Shown here in pieces: positions 61,858 through 64,000 of a DNA stretch of 64,000 nucleotides. The number at the start of each line of letters is the position of its first letter. The first letter of the stretch is position 1. The DNA comes from Plasmodium brasilianum (taxonomy: Eukaryota; Apicomplexa; Aconoidasida; Haemosporida; Plasmodiidae), in assembly GCF_023973825.1 (NCBI RefSeq), contig NC_090123.1, positions 378,001 through 442,000 of the forward strand, in the 5' to 3' direction. The position numbers and the translations under genes were made by a program. Under the pieces are notes generated by a model that worked only from the letters and a program-made list of their open reading frames with translations, searched no databases and had not been told where the DNA came from.

Positions 61858-64000
61858 TCAATTCTCACTCAAGTCTTCTACTTCTTTTCCTCTTGAAAGG
61901 ATATGGATTAAACCTGCTGCATTTCCGTAAGCTGTTAAACAGTTTTTGTCAAAAACTGCAATGGATATGCTAAGGTGGAAAAAAAAAAATAAAATACAAT
62001 GAAATATAATATAGTAATATACAATATTGTAAAAAATAATATGCTGAAATACAATATTGTGAAACATAATATTGTGAAACATAATACTGTGAAATATAAT
62101 ATTGTGAAATATAATATTGTGAAACATAATACTGTGAAATATAATATTGTGAAATATAATATTGTGAAATATAATATTGTGAAATATAATATTGTGAAAT
62201 ATAATATTGTGAAATATAATATTGTGAAATATAATACATTACAAAATAATGTAATACAATATAATAAAATAAAATATGCTAATATAAAAAGCATCACGTG
62301 AGGACACGTAATACGTTGTGCACATGGGAAAACAAATATGGAATATATAAATGCACAAATGTTTTCTTTTCCTCCTTTTTGTTCATTTTTCGCTTCTGTG
62401 CTCACGATTTAGGCATCAAGGCTATGGTTTTCCTGCTCACTTTAGCCTCAAGTTTTTTTGACTTGCTTATTTTAATCCCGTTGGTAAGAATATGCTGAAG
62501 TCCTCGTAAATATTCATATAACAATATAAGTGAGACTGCTTTAATTTGATCATTTTGTGTAAAACTAATTTTTAATAAAATATCAGGGTCTAATTCAAAA
62601 TTTGTAGTTTTCCACAAAAGGATTTCATTAGGCCTAACTTTGGATGTACTTCCTTTTAATTCTCCTTTAATAATTGAGCCGTCATCAAATATGAACATGT
62701 ACGTGCCATTTATTATATAGCTATGTAAACATAAGATGTCTATTAGATTATTCCAAGTTTTGTCTATATTTAAAAAAAATTTATTTTCAAATAAATGCAA
62801 TATACATCCTTTATCCTGACCAAATAATATACAACTGTTGCTATGCCATTTTAAATGTGTAACTGTTTCTGTTTTTCTTTTAAAAAAAAAAAGTTCGCTA
62901 TTATTTCGAATATCTATTATTATGATATCCCCTTCTTTTGTACTAATACAAAGAAGATACGAATTAATGCAAGGATAAAAGGAGCATAAGGATAATATTC
63001 CATGCTGCAAATAAATATAATCCTCACAAACTGTTATGTCGTACCTTTCATTTGTCGCTTCGGTTCCTTCAGTATGACTTTTGCAATGCCAGTTTTCGCC
63101 CTTTTTACCATTGATATGTGCTGTGAGAGTTGGCTCTTTTGCTTCTTCTTTTACTTCTTCTTTTACTTCTTCTTTGACTTCTTCTTTTTCCTTCTCTTTT
63201 TTATTTTCTTTTTTTTTATTTTTCTTTTTTCCTTCATTCGGATCGCTAATATTTTGACCTTCCACTCTGTCAACATGGTTCCCTTCTTTCGGACAGGGAG
63301 TACCCCTTTGGTTAACATGATCACAGCTCGAATGCATATCGTTTGTATAAACCATGCCAAAAGTTCTACAAGTAAAAATTCTTTTTTTTTTAAAAACCAA
63401 ATCTAAGGAACTATTACAGCCTTGAAAAGTAATGTTCATGGTTGGGGATCGTTTGAGAAAACTACTTATTTTGTTTTTATCCTTGTTCCACTCATTTAAG
63501 AGTACACTTATTATTTTCAATTTAAAATCGTTCGAACAAATAGCTAGTTTTAGAAAACGTTTGTTCTCTTGTACACATATTGTATAAGAGAAATCATTTA
63601 GCAGTTCTTTACTTTTATATGTGAATAGCCTTTTAAATTTGGACTTCAAAAGATTGTGTTCGATATATTTTGTAAAATCTATATATTTGTGTTCATTTTT
63701 TAATGAATAATACAATTTTTGAAAAAAATTATACTTAGAGATACCCAAAATAGATATCCTATTGCCTAATAAACATATTAACAGGTAAATATATTCTTTC
63801 CCTTTACGTTCTGATATACTATTCAATTTAATCCATTCCAGTTTTTTGCACATTTGATTAAGCTCGATGATATCAAAAAATATAGGCTTACCCAAATATT
63901 GAGATATGAAATAGATAAATACAAAATTTCTATTTTTTTTAAGTGAACTAAAAAACATAGAATTATCTAAATAACTACACACACTTATGCTTAATAAACT
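61858..64000 (-). CDS. WD40/beta-propeller-like protein, partial (runs off the window)
   Basis: The main frame (64000-62402) is still open at the window edge, so the N-terminus is missing. Visible parts include a helical/strand-rich start, a Lys/Glu repeat (KEEVKEEVKEEVKEEAKE) and beta-propeller-type blades: INSYLLCISTKEGDIIIIDI, THLKWHSNSCILFGQDKGCI and NGTYMFIFDDGSIIKGELKG. The frame ends at TGA (62402), just after a GTGAGC donor-like site. A further exon at 61969-61858 (acceptor TTTTCCACCTTAG) reads ISIAVFDKNCLTAYGNAAGL then IHILSRGKEVEDLSEN and stop. It looks like the last propeller strand and recalls the C-terminus of TFIIIC WD40 subunits. The joint phase (needs 2 nt) does not match the best donor (phase 0), so the 3' structure is unresolved. 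TFIIIC identity is only a guess. Confidence 0.65.
62030..62240. repeat. 15-bp minisatellite (gtgaaatataatatt)n
   Basis: About 13 units, with gtgaaacataatact variants, lie in the proposed last intron of the WD40 gene. The array keeps all frames open and gives spurious Tyr/Ile/Phe ORFs on both strands. Confidence 0.95.

Noticed and set aside
61935..62405. 156-aa Phe/Tyr/Ile ORF overlapping the end of the WD40 gene
   Set aside because: It is formed by the 15-bp minisatellite; only its last part (61969-61858 in another frame) looks like genuine coding sequence.

Overview
This window comes from the nuclear genome of a malaria parasite (Plasmodium). The base composition is extremely A+T-rich. It has long poly(A), poly(T) and (TA)n runs, proteins stuffed with asparagine- and lysine-rich low-complexity tracts, and short AT-rich introns with GT..AG ends. 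Two genes mark apicomplexan organelle biology: a bipartite-leader plastid ribosomal protein L12 and an expanded-family acyl-CoA synthetase. From memory, the set ACS10, CCCH protein, TYW1, UFD1, TOM22 and plastid L12 matches a block on P. falciparum chromosome 5. The large minisatellites and moderate AT content of the coding regions suggest a primate malaria species such as P. malariae or P. ovale, but the species cannot be fixed from the sequence alone.

Layout. 1-2950: flank with repeats. 2951-4759 (+): Asn-rich protein of unknown function. 6105-11930 (-): SMC6, with three short 3' exons that I reconstructed. About 13.5-14.3 kb: a possible small spliced gene or structured RNA. 15017-17056 (-): acyl-CoA synthetase (ACS10-like), next to a 9-bp minisatellite. 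19.9-20.1 kb: possible small membrane protein. 21918-24593 (-): CCCH zinc-finger protein, behind which lies a gene desert of about 6.5 kb. 31.1-32.1 kb (+): exon-like pieces, possibly an Sm-like protein. 32199-35075 (-): TYW1. 36945-37322 (-): a 71-residue three-exon gene not visible as a simple ORF. 37673-38562 (-): three-exon F-box protein. 42091-44915 (+): UFD1 with zinc-finger tail. 47111-47425 (+): TOM22. 48454-49218 (-): plastid L12. 50685-51059 (-) and 51838-52309 (+): two small unknown proteins. 53536-54633 (+): DRG1. 54690-54990 (+): strongly structured, probably Pol III-type RNA. 56339-57652 (+): possible p34/AAGAB-like adaptin-binding protein. 59592-60745 (+): three-exon membrane protein. 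61858-64000 (-): WD40-type protein running off the window.

The genes are mostly housekeeping: chromosome maintenance (SMC6), tRNA modification (TYW1), translation (DRG1, plastid L12), mitochondrial import (TOM22), ubiquitin/ERAD or plastid import (UFD1, F-box), lipid activation (ACS10) and RNA binding (CCCH). There are no operons. Every gene has its own AT-rich promoter, and the spacers hold unusually many minisatellites. No mobile element, CRISPR array, rRNA or canonical tRNA was found.
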